NCBI RefSeq assembly: GCF_001552175.1
Contig: NZ_BCQR01000032.1
Span: 19,166-83,165, forward strand
Length of the DNA: 64,000 nucleotides
Direction: 5' to 3'
Source: Actinomadura kijaniata NBRC 14229
GTDB taxonomy: Bacteria > Actinomycetota > Actinomycetes > Streptosporangiales > Streptosporangiaceae
Shown here one piece after another: positions 25,428 to 33,576 of this stretch; positions within the stretch are counted from its first letter, which is position 1, and every line of letters starts with the position of its first letter. The notes under the pieces are model-generated. The model saw nothing but the letters and a program-made list of their open reading frames with translations, searched no databases and had not been told where the DNA came from. Made by a program: the position numbers and the translations under genes.

Positions 25428-26479
25428 CGCCTCACCTTCCCCTGTTCCCGTCGTTCCTGGAGAGCCCGCGAAGGAGGCTCGGCCGCCCGGCCCGCCTGCC
25501 GGGCCGACAGCAGCCCCGCCCGGTGCAACCAGCGCACCGTGTCCCCGAAGGTCTCGGTCACCGGGCGCGGCCCCGGTCCCACGTCGACGCGCAGGTCACG
25601 GCCGCTGACATGGACGGCGCCGTACTCGGCGGGAATGTGCCAGGGCCAGACGCGCTGCACGGCATCGGTGAGCAGCCCGACCGGGACCACCGCGCGGGCC
25701 GGGAGGAACACGGTCGGCAGGCGGCGTCCGGTGACCTGGCGCAGGGTGGCCACATACTCCCTCGTGGACATGTGCCGCCCCGGGACCAGGAGCCGTTCCG
25801 CTCCCCTCCCGGGGGCGTCGAACAGGTCCGCGTGGAACGCCGCCGCGTCCCGCACGTCCCCCACCGGGAATCCGCCGAGGGGCCAGATGGGCATCAGGCC
25901 GCGCAACGCGTTGCGCAGGCGAGCGGTCTGGTCGCCCAGCTTCGGGTCGTCCGGGCCGAGCAGGGCGGCCGGATAGGTGATCACCACCGGCGCGCCCCGC
26001 GACCGGTGGCGCCGCGCGATCCGCTCGGCCGCCGCCTTGGTCGACAGGTAGCACTCGCGGGGACGCCCGACCGGCGCGTCCGCGCGGACGCGCCGCCCGC
26101 CGTCCGGCTCCAGCACGCCGAACGTCGAGACGTGGACGACCGGATCGGCCCCCAGCCGCCGGGCCGCGCCGAGCACGACCTCGGTGCCCCGCTCGTTGGT
26201 CCGCCGCATGGAGGCGCGCCGCCTGCTGTCGAACGAGTAGACCGAGGCGGCGTGCAGCACGGCGTCGGCCCCGCGCACCAGGCGCCCGACGGCGGCCTCG
26301 TCCGTGACGTCGCCGACCACCACCTCGACGGCGGAGCGGTCCACTCCCAGCGGCCCCAGCGCGGGTTCGACCCGTCTCTCGTCCCGGGCCAGCAGCCGGA
26401 CGCGGTGTCCCCGCCCCACCAGCGAGGACACCGTATGGGCCCCCAGGAACCCCGTCCCGCCGGTCACGCTCACCAACAT
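25424..26479 (-). CDS. NAD(P)-dependent epimerase/dehydratase-family (extended SDR) protein
   Basis: 351 residues starting MLVSVTGGTGFLGAHTVSSL, the nucleotide-binding motif of extended SDRs. HVSTFGVLEPDG and CYLSTKAAAERIAR (with YxxxK as YLSTK) give the catalytic Ser and Tyr/Lys. It resembles the dihydroflavonol-reductase-like/3-beta-HSD subgroup rather than sugar epimerases, and so is probably a ketoreductase or alcohol dehydrogenase on a hydrophobic substrate. First gene of a two-gene operon with the carboxylase subunit. Its promoter shares the 343-base AT-richer gap with the epoxide hydrolase gene. Confidence 0.82.
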   Translation of the reverse strand: MLVSVTGGTGFLGAHTVSSLVGRGHRVRLLARDERRVEPALGPLGVDRSAVEVVVGDVTDEAAVGRLVRGADAVLHAASVYSFDSRRRASMRRTNERGTEVVLGAARRLGADPVVHVSTFGVLEPDGGRRVRADAPVGRPRECYLSTKAAAERIARRHRSRGAPVVITYPAALLGPDDPKLGDQTARLRNALRGLMPIWPLGGFPVGDVRDAAAFHADLFDAPGRGAERLLVPGRHMSTREYVATLRQVTGRRLPTVFLPARAVVPVGLLTDAVQRVWPWHIPAEYGAVHVSGRDLRVDVGPGPRPVTETFGDTVRWLHRAGLLSARQAGRAAEPPSRALQERREQGKVRR

Positions 26480-26822
26480 CGAACCAACTCCATCCGGCTC
26501 GGCGCGTCACACGACCCGACCCCAGATCGCGGCGGTTTCGGTTACGAGCCTGCATCGCGGTCACGGCGATGTCTTCTTCGAACGGGCCGTCTTCCCCGTC
26601 CCGGGCCCGGCGGCCGTTCGGCGGGCCCCGCACCTGTCTCCCACATTGCTCGACATTTATCGAAAAATGCTTTTCTCGGAGAGTCGAATCCCTGGAAGCG
26701 CACTCGAAAAGATGCGCTTCCTCCGCCCCGGACGGACGATTCAGTAGTTGACATGCCCGGTGGCGAATCCTTTCGATCAACGGATTCCGCTCCGGTTCCC
26801 CGACCGCGCGAAGGAGGACGGA
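26480..26822. promoter_or_regulatory. Divergent promoter region with candidate cluster regulator sites
   Basis: A non-coding, AT-richer gap between two divergent cluster genes. TCGACATTTATCGAAAA (26650-26666) is a relaxed form of the element found at 32039 and 51718. GAAAA-ATGC-TTTTC (26662-26675) is a dyad, and a similar block TCGAAAAGATGCGCTTC recurs about 45 bases downstream. Position and repetition suggest binding of a cluster regulator; no coding potential is seen. Confidence 0.4.
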
Positions 26823-27986
26823 ATGCGGCCGTTCCGCATCGAGATCCCATCGGGAGCCATTGACGATCTCAAGCAGCGACTCGCGCGGACCCGCTGGCCG
26901 GACGGGTACGCGGCGGGCTGGGAGCGCGGGGTCCCCGTCGGCTATCTCCGGGAACTCGTGCGCTATTGGCACGACGACTATGACTGGAGACGGGCGGAGG
27001 CGAAGCTGAACGACCTCCCGCAGTTCATCACGGAAATCGACGGGGCGCAGATCCATTTCGTGCACCGGCGCTCCCCGGAGCCGGACGCGATCCCGCTGCT
27101 GCTGACGCACGGCTGGCCCGGATCGTTCGTGGAATTCGCCGACGTCATCGGTCCGCTGACCGACCCGCGCGCGCACGGGCTGGACCCCGCGGTCGCGTTC
27201 CACGTGGTGGCCCCGTCCATCCCCGGGTTCGGGTTCTCCCAGCCGCTCCGCCCCGGATGGGAGGCCGTCCGGATCGCGCGGGCCTGGAGCGAGCTGATGG
27301 AGCGGCTCGGCTACCGGAGGTACCTCGCGCAGGGCGGGGACGCCGGCGCGGTGATCTCCCTGCAGCTCGGCAGGTCGGACCCCGAGCACGTGCTCGGCGT
27401 GCACGTCAACATGCTGCTCACCTACCCGCCGCAGGACCCCTCCGCGCTGGCGGAGCTCGATGACGGCGACCGCGCCCGCCTGGACCTGATGGCGAAGTTC
27501 AACGCGGAGCTGTCGGGTTACATGACCCTGCAGATGAACCGGCCGCAGACGCTGGCGTACGCGCTCACCGACTCCCCCGTGGGCCAGCTCGCCTGGATCG
27601 TCGAGCGGTTCAAGGACTGGACGGACTCCACGGACGCGCCCGAGGACGCCGTCGACCGCGACCAGATGCTGACCAACGTGACGCTCTACTGGCTCACCGC
27701 CTCCGGGGGCTCCTCGGCGCAGCTGTACTACGAGGGCGCCGAGGGGATGCGGATGGCCGCCTCGGGGATCGCCCCGCCGCCGGTCACGGTGCCGGTCGGG
27801 GTCGCGGTCTTCCCGCGCGACATCTACCTGCCGGTGCGCAGGCTCGCCGAGCGGGACATCAAGAAGATCGTGCACTGGACCGAGTTCGACCGCGGCGGCC
27901 ACTTCGCCGCGATGGAACGGCCCGCGGACCTCGTCCAGGACGTGCGGAAGTTCGCCCGCACCGTGCGTGACGCGGACGGGCGCTGA
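26823..27986 (+). CDS. Epoxide hydrolase of the enediyne-cluster type (SgcF/NcsF-like)
   Basis: 387 residues from ATG 26823 behind AAGGAGG. The N-terminal EHN domain (IPSGAIDDLKQRLARTRWPD) precedes an alpha/beta hydrolase with oxyanion motif HGWPGS (about residue 97), nucleophile Asp in AQGGDAGAV (about 173) and catalytic His in RGGHFAAMERP (about 360). In C-1027 and neocarzinostatin clusters such enzymes open an aryl epoxide to a diol. The residue after the nucleophile is Ala where most relatives have Trp (GGDWG). Two MonCI-type epoxidases in the cluster could supply an epoxide. Convergent with a P450 gene across a hairpin. Confidence 0.88.
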   Translation: MRPFRIEIPSGAIDDLKQRLARTRWPDGYAAGWERGVPVGYLRELVRYWHDDYDWRRAEAKLNDLPQFITEIDGAQIHFVHRRSPEPDAIPLLLTHGWPGSFVEFADVIGPLTDPRAHGLDPAVAFHVVAPSIPGFGFSQPLRPGWEAVRIARAWSELMERLGYRRYLAQGGDAGAVISLQLGRSDPEHVLGVHVNMLLTYPPQDPSALAELDDGDRARLDLMAKFNAELSGYMTLQMNRPQTLAYALTDSPVGQLAWIVERFKDWTDSTDAPEDAVDRDQMLTNVTLYWLTASGGSSAQLYYEGAEGMRMAASGIAPPPVTVPVGVAVFPRDIYLPVRRLAERDIKKIVHWTEFDRGGHFAAMERPADLVQDVRKFARTVRDADGR

Positions 27987-27999
27987 GCCGCCGGCCGTC

Positions 28000-28045
28000 G
28001 TCCCCGGCCCGGTGCGGAGCCTTGCGGGCGCCCCGGGCCGGGGAC
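28000..28045. terminator. Hairpin terminator between epoxide hydrolase and P450 genes
   Basis: 13-base arms GTCCCCGGCCCGG (28000-28012) and CCGGGCCGGGGAC (28033-28045) around a 20-base loop, between convergent genes. Confidence 0.65.
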
Positions 28046-28051
28046 GGCAGC

Positions 28052-29287
28052 TCACAGCACCGCGCCGTGGGCGGCGGGCGACCGCCGCCGGGAGACCGGC
28101 TCCGTCCTCACCGGCAGGGAGACCAGGCTCCTCCTGCTGGAGGAGACCCACCATCCCAGATCCGCCGAGGGCACCGCGAGGCGCAGGTGCGGGGTCCTTC
28201 GCACCAGCGCGCCGAGCGCCACGCGCAGCTCCACCCGCGCCAGATGGGCGCCGAGACAGAAGTGGGCCCCGTGCCCGAACGCCAGATGCCCGCCGGACGC
28301 GCGGTCGGTCCGGAACCGGTGCGGGTCGGCGAACACGGTCCCGTCGCGGTTGGCCATCGGCAGCGCGACGCTCACCTGGTCGCCCGCGCGGATGCGCACG
28401 CCGTCCACCTCGACGTCGCACGTGGCGGTCCGGGCCATGCTGAGGGTGACCGCGGGGCTGTGCCGCAGCGACTCCTCCACCACCCCGTCGAGCAGCCGGG
28501 GGTCCGCGCGGAGCCGTTCCGCCAGGGCGGGGCTGGACAGCAGGCGGTGGGCCGCGTTGGCGATCTGCGCCGCGGCCAGCGCGTGCCCGTCGAAGAACAG
28601 CGAGGCGGCCAGGCCGGTGAGGTCGTCCCAGCCGCCCAGCCCGCCCTCCCGGTGGGCGGCGACCAGCTCGCCCAGCAGGCCCGTCGGGGGCTCCTCGCGG
28701 TCGGCGAGCAGCTCCACGACCGCGGCGTGCAGCCGGAGCTCGCCGCGGTGGACCTCGGCCGGGGCGGCCTCCGGCGGGCCGAGCCGTTCGGTCGCGCACT
28801 GGAAGATCACCTCACGGCGCGCCGGGGGCACCCCGAGCAGCTCGCACTGCGCGCCGAAGGTCAGCGGGACGCAGAAGTCCCGCAGCAGGTCGCCGGTGGC
28901 GGGGGACGCGTGGAGCCGGTCGAGGAGCACCTCCGCCATCCGCTCGACGCGCGGCTGGAGCGCCGCCACCCGGCGGGCGGAGAACGCCCTGCCGACCAGG
29001 CGGCGGATCCGGGTGTGCTCGGGCGGGTCGAGGTCGGTGACCGACATCCTCGACGCGGGACCGCGCGGCCGGCGCAGCCCGGCCGACGGCCCCCGGGCGA
29101 ACCGGGGGTCCCGCAGCACCGCGCGGCCCGCCTCGTACCCGGTCACCAGCCATTCCCCGACACCGCCGGCCTCCCGCAGGAGGGTCACGGTCCGTCCCTC
29201 GGCCACCGGGAACCGTCCGACCAGATGCCGGGGACACCGGCCCTCGACGAAGTCCGCGCCTCCCCGCCCTCTCGTGGCGTCGACCAT
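28052..29287 (-). CDS. Cytochrome P450 with atypical I-helix
   Basis: 411 residues. The heme-thiolate loop FGHGAHFCLGAHLAR, the ExxR motif EESLRHSP and the CYP signature SVTDLDPPEHTRIRRLVG are clear. The I-helix reads LFFDGHALAAAQ in place of the usual AGHETT, so the conserved Thr that helps protonate bound dioxygen is missing and the acid neighbour is lost. Such P450s often do non-hydroxylating chemistry or accept oxygen activation from substrate hydroxyls. Third gene of the minus-strand unit FAD epoxidase-MFS-P450, with a 16-base gap to the MFS gene and GGAGG before the ATG. Confidence 0.9.
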   Translation of the reverse strand: MVDATRGRGGADFVEGRCPRHLVGRFPVAEGRTVTLLREAGGVGEWLVTGYEAGRAVLRDPRFARGPSAGLRRPRGPASRMSVTDLDPPEHTRIRRLVGRAFSARRVAALQPRVERMAEVLLDRLHASPATGDLLRDFCVPLTFGAQCELLGVPPARREVIFQCATERLGPPEAAPAEVHRGELRLHAAVVELLADREEPPTGLLGELVAAHREGGLGGWDDLTGLAASLFFDGHALAAAQIANAAHRLLSSPALAERLRADPRLLDGVVEESLRHSPAVTLSMARTATCDVEVDGVRIRAGDQVSVALPMANRDGTVFADPHRFRTDRASGGHLAFGHGAHFCLGAHLARVELRVALGALVRRTPHLRLAVPSADLGWWVSSSRRSLVSLPVRTEPVSRRRSPAAHGAVL

Positions 29288-29303
29288 GGTCCTGTCCTCC
29301 GCT

Positions 29304-30461
29304 TCATGCGTGTTCGGAACGGCTGGGAACGTTCAGGGCGAGCAGCGAGACGACGAACGCGACCAGGGCCAGCCCCGCGATGGCGGTGCGCAGGTCGAGC
29401 CACGCGGCGCACCAGCCCACCAGGGCGGGCCCGAGCAGGAGCCCGATGCTGGCCAGCGACGTGCTCGACCCCAGCACCGCGCCCCGGTCCTCCGGGGCGG
29501 CGCCGCGTCCGATCAGGCCGTAGGCGGTGGGCGGGGCCACCGAGATCGCGGCGCCGACCATGGCGGTCGCGGCCAGGGCGGACGCGGGGCCCCCGGCGGC
29601 CGCCAGCGCCAGGACCCCGAACGCCGACAGGCCGCCCGACGCCAGGAGCACGGTCCGGTCGGAGGCGCGGCCCGACAGCCAGTGCCCCCCGAACCGGCCG
29701 AGCGCCATCGCCGCGGCGAAGACGCCCGGCGCCGCCGCCGAGAGCCCGATCGGCGCGCGGACGACGTCCGTCAGGAACACCGCGCTCCACTGCTGCACCC
29801 CGCTCTCCACCACCAGGGCGAGCGCGGCGAGCACGCAGAACGGCAGGGCGGCGCGGCCGAGGCCGCGCCACCCGCCGCGCCGGTCGTCCCGGCTCCGCCC
29901 GGCCGGGGCGAACCTCGCCGGCAGGGCCGCCCTCCCCCACAGGAGCACGCTCGCCGCGACCGCGGAGTTGAAGCCCACCACGACGGCCTCGGCGGGGATC
30001 CCGGCGGTGCGGACGGCGCCGGTGAGCAGGCTGCACGTCAGCAGGCCGACCGGGAACAGTGCGTGCGCCCGGTTCATGATCGGTTTTCCCGAGCCGGCCT
30101 CCACGGCGGAGGCTAAGGCCACGGCGACCACGTTGCACGCCCCCGAGCCGCATCCGAACAACGTGACGGCGACGAACAGCTCGGGGACCGAGCCGGCGAA
30201 CGGGGGCGCCGTCGCGAGCACCGCGAACCCGATCATGAAGATCGGCGCCGTGCGGCGTCCCCACCTGTCGACCAGCCGCCCCGCGACGACCATCGTGGGC
30301 AGGGTGGCCAGCGCTCCCACGAGCAGCGCGGCGCCGTACTGCGCCTCCCCCGCGCCCGTGGCGCGCCGCACCTCCGGCATGAGTGCGAGGTAGGGACCCC
30401 ACAGGGCCCCGTAGGCGGCGAACACTCCGAAGACGACCGCAGAACCGTGGCGCGACCGCAT
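29304..30461 (-). CDS. MFS transporter, probable drug efflux
   Basis: 385 residues with about twelve hydrophobic segments. The MFS loop signature appears as GRLVDRWGRRTAP after helix 2. There is a long cytoplasmic central loop with Arg-rich RSRDDRRGGWRG. The protein resembles the YbjJ/Bacteroidete-type fucose-like MFS branch as much as classic drug exporters, so the substrate is uncertain. Position between a flavin epoxidase and a P450 in one operon argues for export of the cluster product or an intermediate and for self-protection. Confidence 0.82.
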   Translation of the reverse strand: MRSRHGSAVVFGVFAAYGALWGPYLALMPEVRRATGAGEAQYGAALLVGALATLPTMVVAGRLVDRWGRRTAPIFMIGFAVLATAPPFAGSVPELFVAVTLFGCGSGACNVVAVALASAVEAGSGKPIMNRAHALFPVGLLTCSLLTGAVRTAGIPAEAVVVGFNSAVAASVLLWGRAALPARFAPAGRSRDDRRGGWRGLGRAALPFCVLAALALVVESGVQQWSAVFLTDVVRAPIGLSAAAPGVFAAAMALGRFGGHWLSGRASDRTVLLASGGLSAFGVLALAAAGGPASALAATAMVGAAISVAPPTAYGLIGRGAAPEDRGAVLGSSTSLASIGLLLGPALVGWCAAWLDLRTAIAGLALVAFVVSLLALNVPSRSEHA

Positions 30462-30477
30462 CCCGAGGCGTCCCGGG

Positions 30478-31878
30478 TCAACGCGAGGGCTGGCGGACCG
30501 GGCCGCTCCGGCCGTCCGGCGACCGCGACCCGCCCGCAGGAGGACGGCGGACGGCGTGCCGCAGCACCCTCGCCACCATCGACGGGCGCATCAGCGCGGT
30601 GGGCGGGTCGATGAGGCCCGCGACGCGCATGAACCCGTCGGTGACCGCGGCGTCCTTCGTCGCGGCGTACTGCAGGCGGGCCATGTAGGCGTTGCCCATC
30701 CGCACCTTCACCGTGCGGGGCCCCTCCACGCCCGGGAAGTCCAGGTCGCCGCCGGCCGAGATCTCCCACGGCGCGTCGACGATGCGCGCGACCTGGGCGA
30801 GGAACGGCCGCGGGGACGGCCGGGGCTCCCGGCGCAACTGCTCGCGCAGCGCCATCGCCTCGATCGCCGCGACGCTCATCCCCTGGCCGTACACCGGGTT
30901 GAAGCTGCAGAACGCGTCGCCGAGCACCAGCAGCCCGTCGGGGAACCGGGTCAACCGCTCGTAGCGGCGCCGGACGCTCGCGGCGAACCGGAAACGCACC
31001 GGCTCGTCGAGCGGCTCGGCGTCGTGCACCGCCTCGTACACGTCCGGAACCGGCAGCGAGCGCACGTATTCGAGAAAACCCTCCGGATCGGTCGGAGGAT
31101 GGTCACCGAGAATTCCCGTCAGCGACAGGATGCATTTGTCGGGGCCGACCTGACCGAAGAACGCGCCGCGGGGATGCGCCGGAGAAGCCACCGGGTTGAT
31201 GGACTGAACGCCGTCGAACATCTCCGGCCGCATTCGGTAATGCCGGGTGGTGTAGGCGAGGTCGACCTTGACCCGTTCCTCGCCGGGCCGCTGGTAACCG
31301 AGTTCCTCCAGCCACGCGGGAACACGCGAGCCGCGGCCGCTGGCGTCGACCACCAGGTCGCCTTCGAGGACGTCCTCCCCGCCCTCCCCGTCCTCCCGGA
31401 GGCGCCGCTGCACCCGCACCCCGGTGATCCGCCCGCCGTCCGCCGTGGCCGTCAGGCCGAGGACGGAGTGCTCTTCGAGGAAGGTGACGTTGGGCAGCGC
31501 CGCCACCCGCCCGCGCACGTGATCCTCCAGCACGGGACGGGGGGCGGTGACCGACAGCAGCCCGGTGCGGGCGGGCCGCAGCTTCCTGGCGTTGAAGTAC
31601 CAGCGCATCTCGCCGAGGTCGCCGGTCGGCACCCCGGCCTCGGTCAGCTCGGCGGTGAAGTTCGGGAACAGCTCCTCGAAGATCAGATGGCCGCGGGCGT
31701 GCAGGCCGTGCGCGTGCACCGTGTGCGGCGCCCCGCGCCGTGACTCGCGCACGCCGAGCAGCCGGTCGCGGTCGACGACCACCACCTCGGCGTAGGACTC
31801 GGCCAGTACCCGGGCGGCGAGGAGCCCGGCCATACTGCCGCCCAGCACCACCGCGCGGTTTCCCATCCGGCTGTTCAT
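30478..31878 (-). CDS. FAD-dependent monooxygenase of the MonCI/LasC epoxidase family (copy 1)
   Basis: 466 residues. FAD Rossmann motif AVVLGGSMAGLLAARVLAE at residue 8, DLVVDASGRGSRVPAWLEEL in the middle, and the GD...P motif LLVLGDAFCSFNPVYGQGMS. These positions and spacing match polyether epoxidases MonCI and LasC, which epoxidise alkenes on acyl chains; no halogenase WxWxIP is present. A paralog at 41808-43226 shares the same blocks throughout. ATG 31878 has AAGGAG seven bases upstream. First gene of an operon with an MFS pump and a P450. Substrate unknown. Confidence 0.85.
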   Translation of the reverse strand: MNSRMGNRAVVLGGSMAGLLAARVLAESYAEVVVVDRDRLLGVRESRRGAPHTVHAHGLHARGHLIFEELFPNFTAELTEAGVPTGDLGEMRWYFNARKLRPARTGLLSVTAPRPVLEDHVRGRVAALPNVTFLEEHSVLGLTATADGGRITGVRVQRRLREDGEGGEDVLEGDLVVDASGRGSRVPAWLEELGYQRPGEERVKVDLAYTTRHYRMRPEMFDGVQSINPVASPAHPRGAFFGQVGPDKCILSLTGILGDHPPTDPEGFLEYVRSLPVPDVYEAVHDAEPLDEPVRFRFAASVRRRYERLTRFPDGLLVLGDAFCSFNPVYGQGMSVAAIEAMALREQLRREPRPSPRPFLAQVARIVDAPWEISAGGDLDFPGVEGPRTVKVRMGNAYMARLQYAATKDAAVTDGFMRVAGLIDPPTALMRPSMVARVLRHAVRRPPAGGSRSPDGRSGPVRQPSR

Positions 31879-32038
31879 CGCTGCGCTCCTTCTAGCCGCT
31901 CCGTTCCGGGTTCATTTCAGTGCCCGCCCGCCGGGCCCGCATCTTCGTGATTGCGGTGACGGGTATGCGGCCCGTTCCCTCCCCTTCCGACCAGGCGAGA
32001 CCGTCGGCCGCCCCGCGTTTTCGGGTCGACCCGGATAT

Positions 32039-32058
32039 CGAGCAATTACCGAGAAGGC
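32039..32058 (+). promoter_or_regulatory. Recurrent cluster promoter element, copy A
   Basis: CGAGCAATTACCGAGAAGGC lies about 100 bases upstream of the aminotransferase start. Copy B at 51718-51737 matches at 18 of 20 positions, and flanking similarity extends another 15 bases upstream. A looser minus-strand relative (GCAATCACGAAGATGC, 31939-31954) precedes the divergent FAD epoxidase gene. Confidence 0.5.
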
Positions 32059-32158
32059 CCGCGGCGGCGACCGCAGTACCTTCAGAGCGGCGGAAATCCA
32101 TTCGGTTGTGCTGATCATTCGATTCGGTCCCATGGCCGGAGACGAAAGGAACGGATTC

Positions 32159-33535
32159 GTGACGATCGCTTCCACGGCGCGGACGCAGTCGATGTCCGCG
32201 GCCGAACTCGAGGACCTGGACCGGCGGCACCTGATCCATCCGCACCAGCGGTCCGCCCAGAACGAACGGCACGTCATGGTCCGCGGCGAGGGGTGCCACG
32301 TCTGGGACGCCCACGGCACCCGGTACCTGGACATGACCGGGGCCGCCAACTGGCTGGCCCAGGTCGGCCACGGGCGTCCCGAACTGGCCGAGGCCGCCGC
32401 CCGGCAGACCTCGGAGCTGGAGTACTTCACCAGCTTCGACGTGTACTCCAACGACAAGTCGATCCTGCTGGCGGCGCGGATCGCGGACCTCGCCCCGGAG
32501 GGCCTGGACCGGGTGTTCTTCACCAACGGCGGCTCCGAGAGCGTCGACACCGCGATCAAGGCGGCCCGGCTGTTCCACAGCCGGCGCGGGGAGCCCGACC
32601 GGACGTGGATCATCTCCCGCCGCTTCGGCTACCACGGCGTCACCTACGGCGCCGGCAGCGCCAGCGGCTTCGACCACCTCCAGTTCGGCGCGGGGCCGTT
32701 CCTGCCGAACTTCGAGAAGGTGACGCCCCCGCTGCCCTACCACCGGGAGCTCTACGGCGGGGAGGACCCCACCGACTTCCTGCTGCGCGAGCTGGAGGAG
32801 ACCCTCACGCGGATCGGCCCGGAGAGGGTCGCCGCGATGATCGGCGAGCCCGTGATGGGCGGCGCCGGGGTGGTCCCGCCGCCCGACGACTACTGGCCCC
32901 GGGTCCGCGACCTGCTGAGCCGGCACGGGATCCTGCTGATCGCCGACGAGGTGGTGACCGCCTTCGGCCGGACCGGCGCCTGGTTCGACTCCGCCCGGCG
33001 CGGCATGGCACCCGACATGATCGTCATGGCGAAGGGCCTCACCAGCGGGTACGCGCCCCTCGGCGCCGTGCTCATGCGCACCGACATCGGCGACGGCATC
33101 ACCGAGGACCAGGGCTTCGCGCACGGCTTCACCTACTTCGGGCACGCCACGTCCTGCGCGATCGCGCTGGCCAACCTCGACCTGATCGAGAAGGAGGGCC
33201 TGGTGGACCGGGCCCGGCAGATCGGCGGGTGGCTGCGCGAGGGACTGGCGTCCGCGGCGGAACTGCCGCACGTCGGCGAGATCCGGGTGGCGGGCGCGAT
33301 GGTCGGCATCGAGCTGGTCGTCAGCCGCGACACCCGCGAGCCGCTGTTCGCCGGCGCGGGCGCCGCGACGGCCGAGCTGCGCGACGTCCACCAGGTCATC
33401 ACGCGCGACTACGGCAACACCATCGTCCTGGCCCCTCCCCTGGTGCTCGACCGGGACGACGCGGCGCGGGCGACACGGGCGATCACCGAGGTGCTCGCCC
33501 GGCTGGACGGTGACGGCGGCCTGCGGCCTCGATGA
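32159..33535 (+). CDS. Class III PLP-dependent aminotransferase
   Basis: 458 residues from GTG 32159 (AAAGGA eight bases upstream). Class III hallmarks: FTNGGSESVDTAIKAAR (PLP phosphate), GILLIADEVVTAFGRTG with the Asp that pairs with the pyridine nitrogen, and the Schiff-base Lys in DMIVMAKGLTSGYAPLGAVL. Relatives transfer amino groups to ketones or aldehydes from omega-amino donors. It is followed after 41 bases by a GMC alcohol oxidase, an arrangement in which the oxidase could make the carbonyl that this enzyme aminates. This is inference; substrate unknown. Confidence 0.92.
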   Translation: MTIASTARTQSMSAAELEDLDRRHLIHPHQRSAQNERHVMVRGEGCHVWDAHGTRYLDMTGAANWLAQVGHGRPELAEAAARQTSELEYFTSFDVYSNDKSILLAARIADLAPEGLDRVFFTNGGSESVDTAIKAARLFHSRRGEPDRTWIISRRFGYHGVTYGAGSASGFDHLQFGAGPFLPNFEKVTPPLPYHRELYGGEDPTDFLLRELEETLTRIGPERVAAMIGEPVMGGAGVVPPPDDYWPRVRDLLSRHGILLIADEVVTAFGRTGAWFDSARRGMAPDMIVMAKGLTSGYAPLGAVLMRTDIGDGITEDQGFAHGFTYFGHATSCAIALANLDLIEKEGLVDRARQIGGWLREGLASAAELPHVGEIRVAGAMVGIELVVSRDTREPLFAGAGAATAELRDVHQVITRDYGNTIVLAPPLVLDRDDAARATRAITEVLARLDGDGGLRPR

Positions 33536-33576
33536 CCCCGTCGACGAACCCTCCAACAGGTCGAAGAGGACAGCGA

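Noticed and set aside
25424..26479. Deoxysugar epimerase/dehydratase for a glycosylated product
   Set aside because: It aligns by eye with dihydroflavonol-reductase/3-beta-HSD-like SDRs, and there is no glycosyltransferase, NDP-sugar synthase or other sugar gene in the window.
30478..31878. Flavin-dependent halogenase
   Set aside because: No WxWxIP motif or active-site Lys of halogenases; the blocks fit MonCI/LasC-type monooxygenases. The same holds for 41808-43226.
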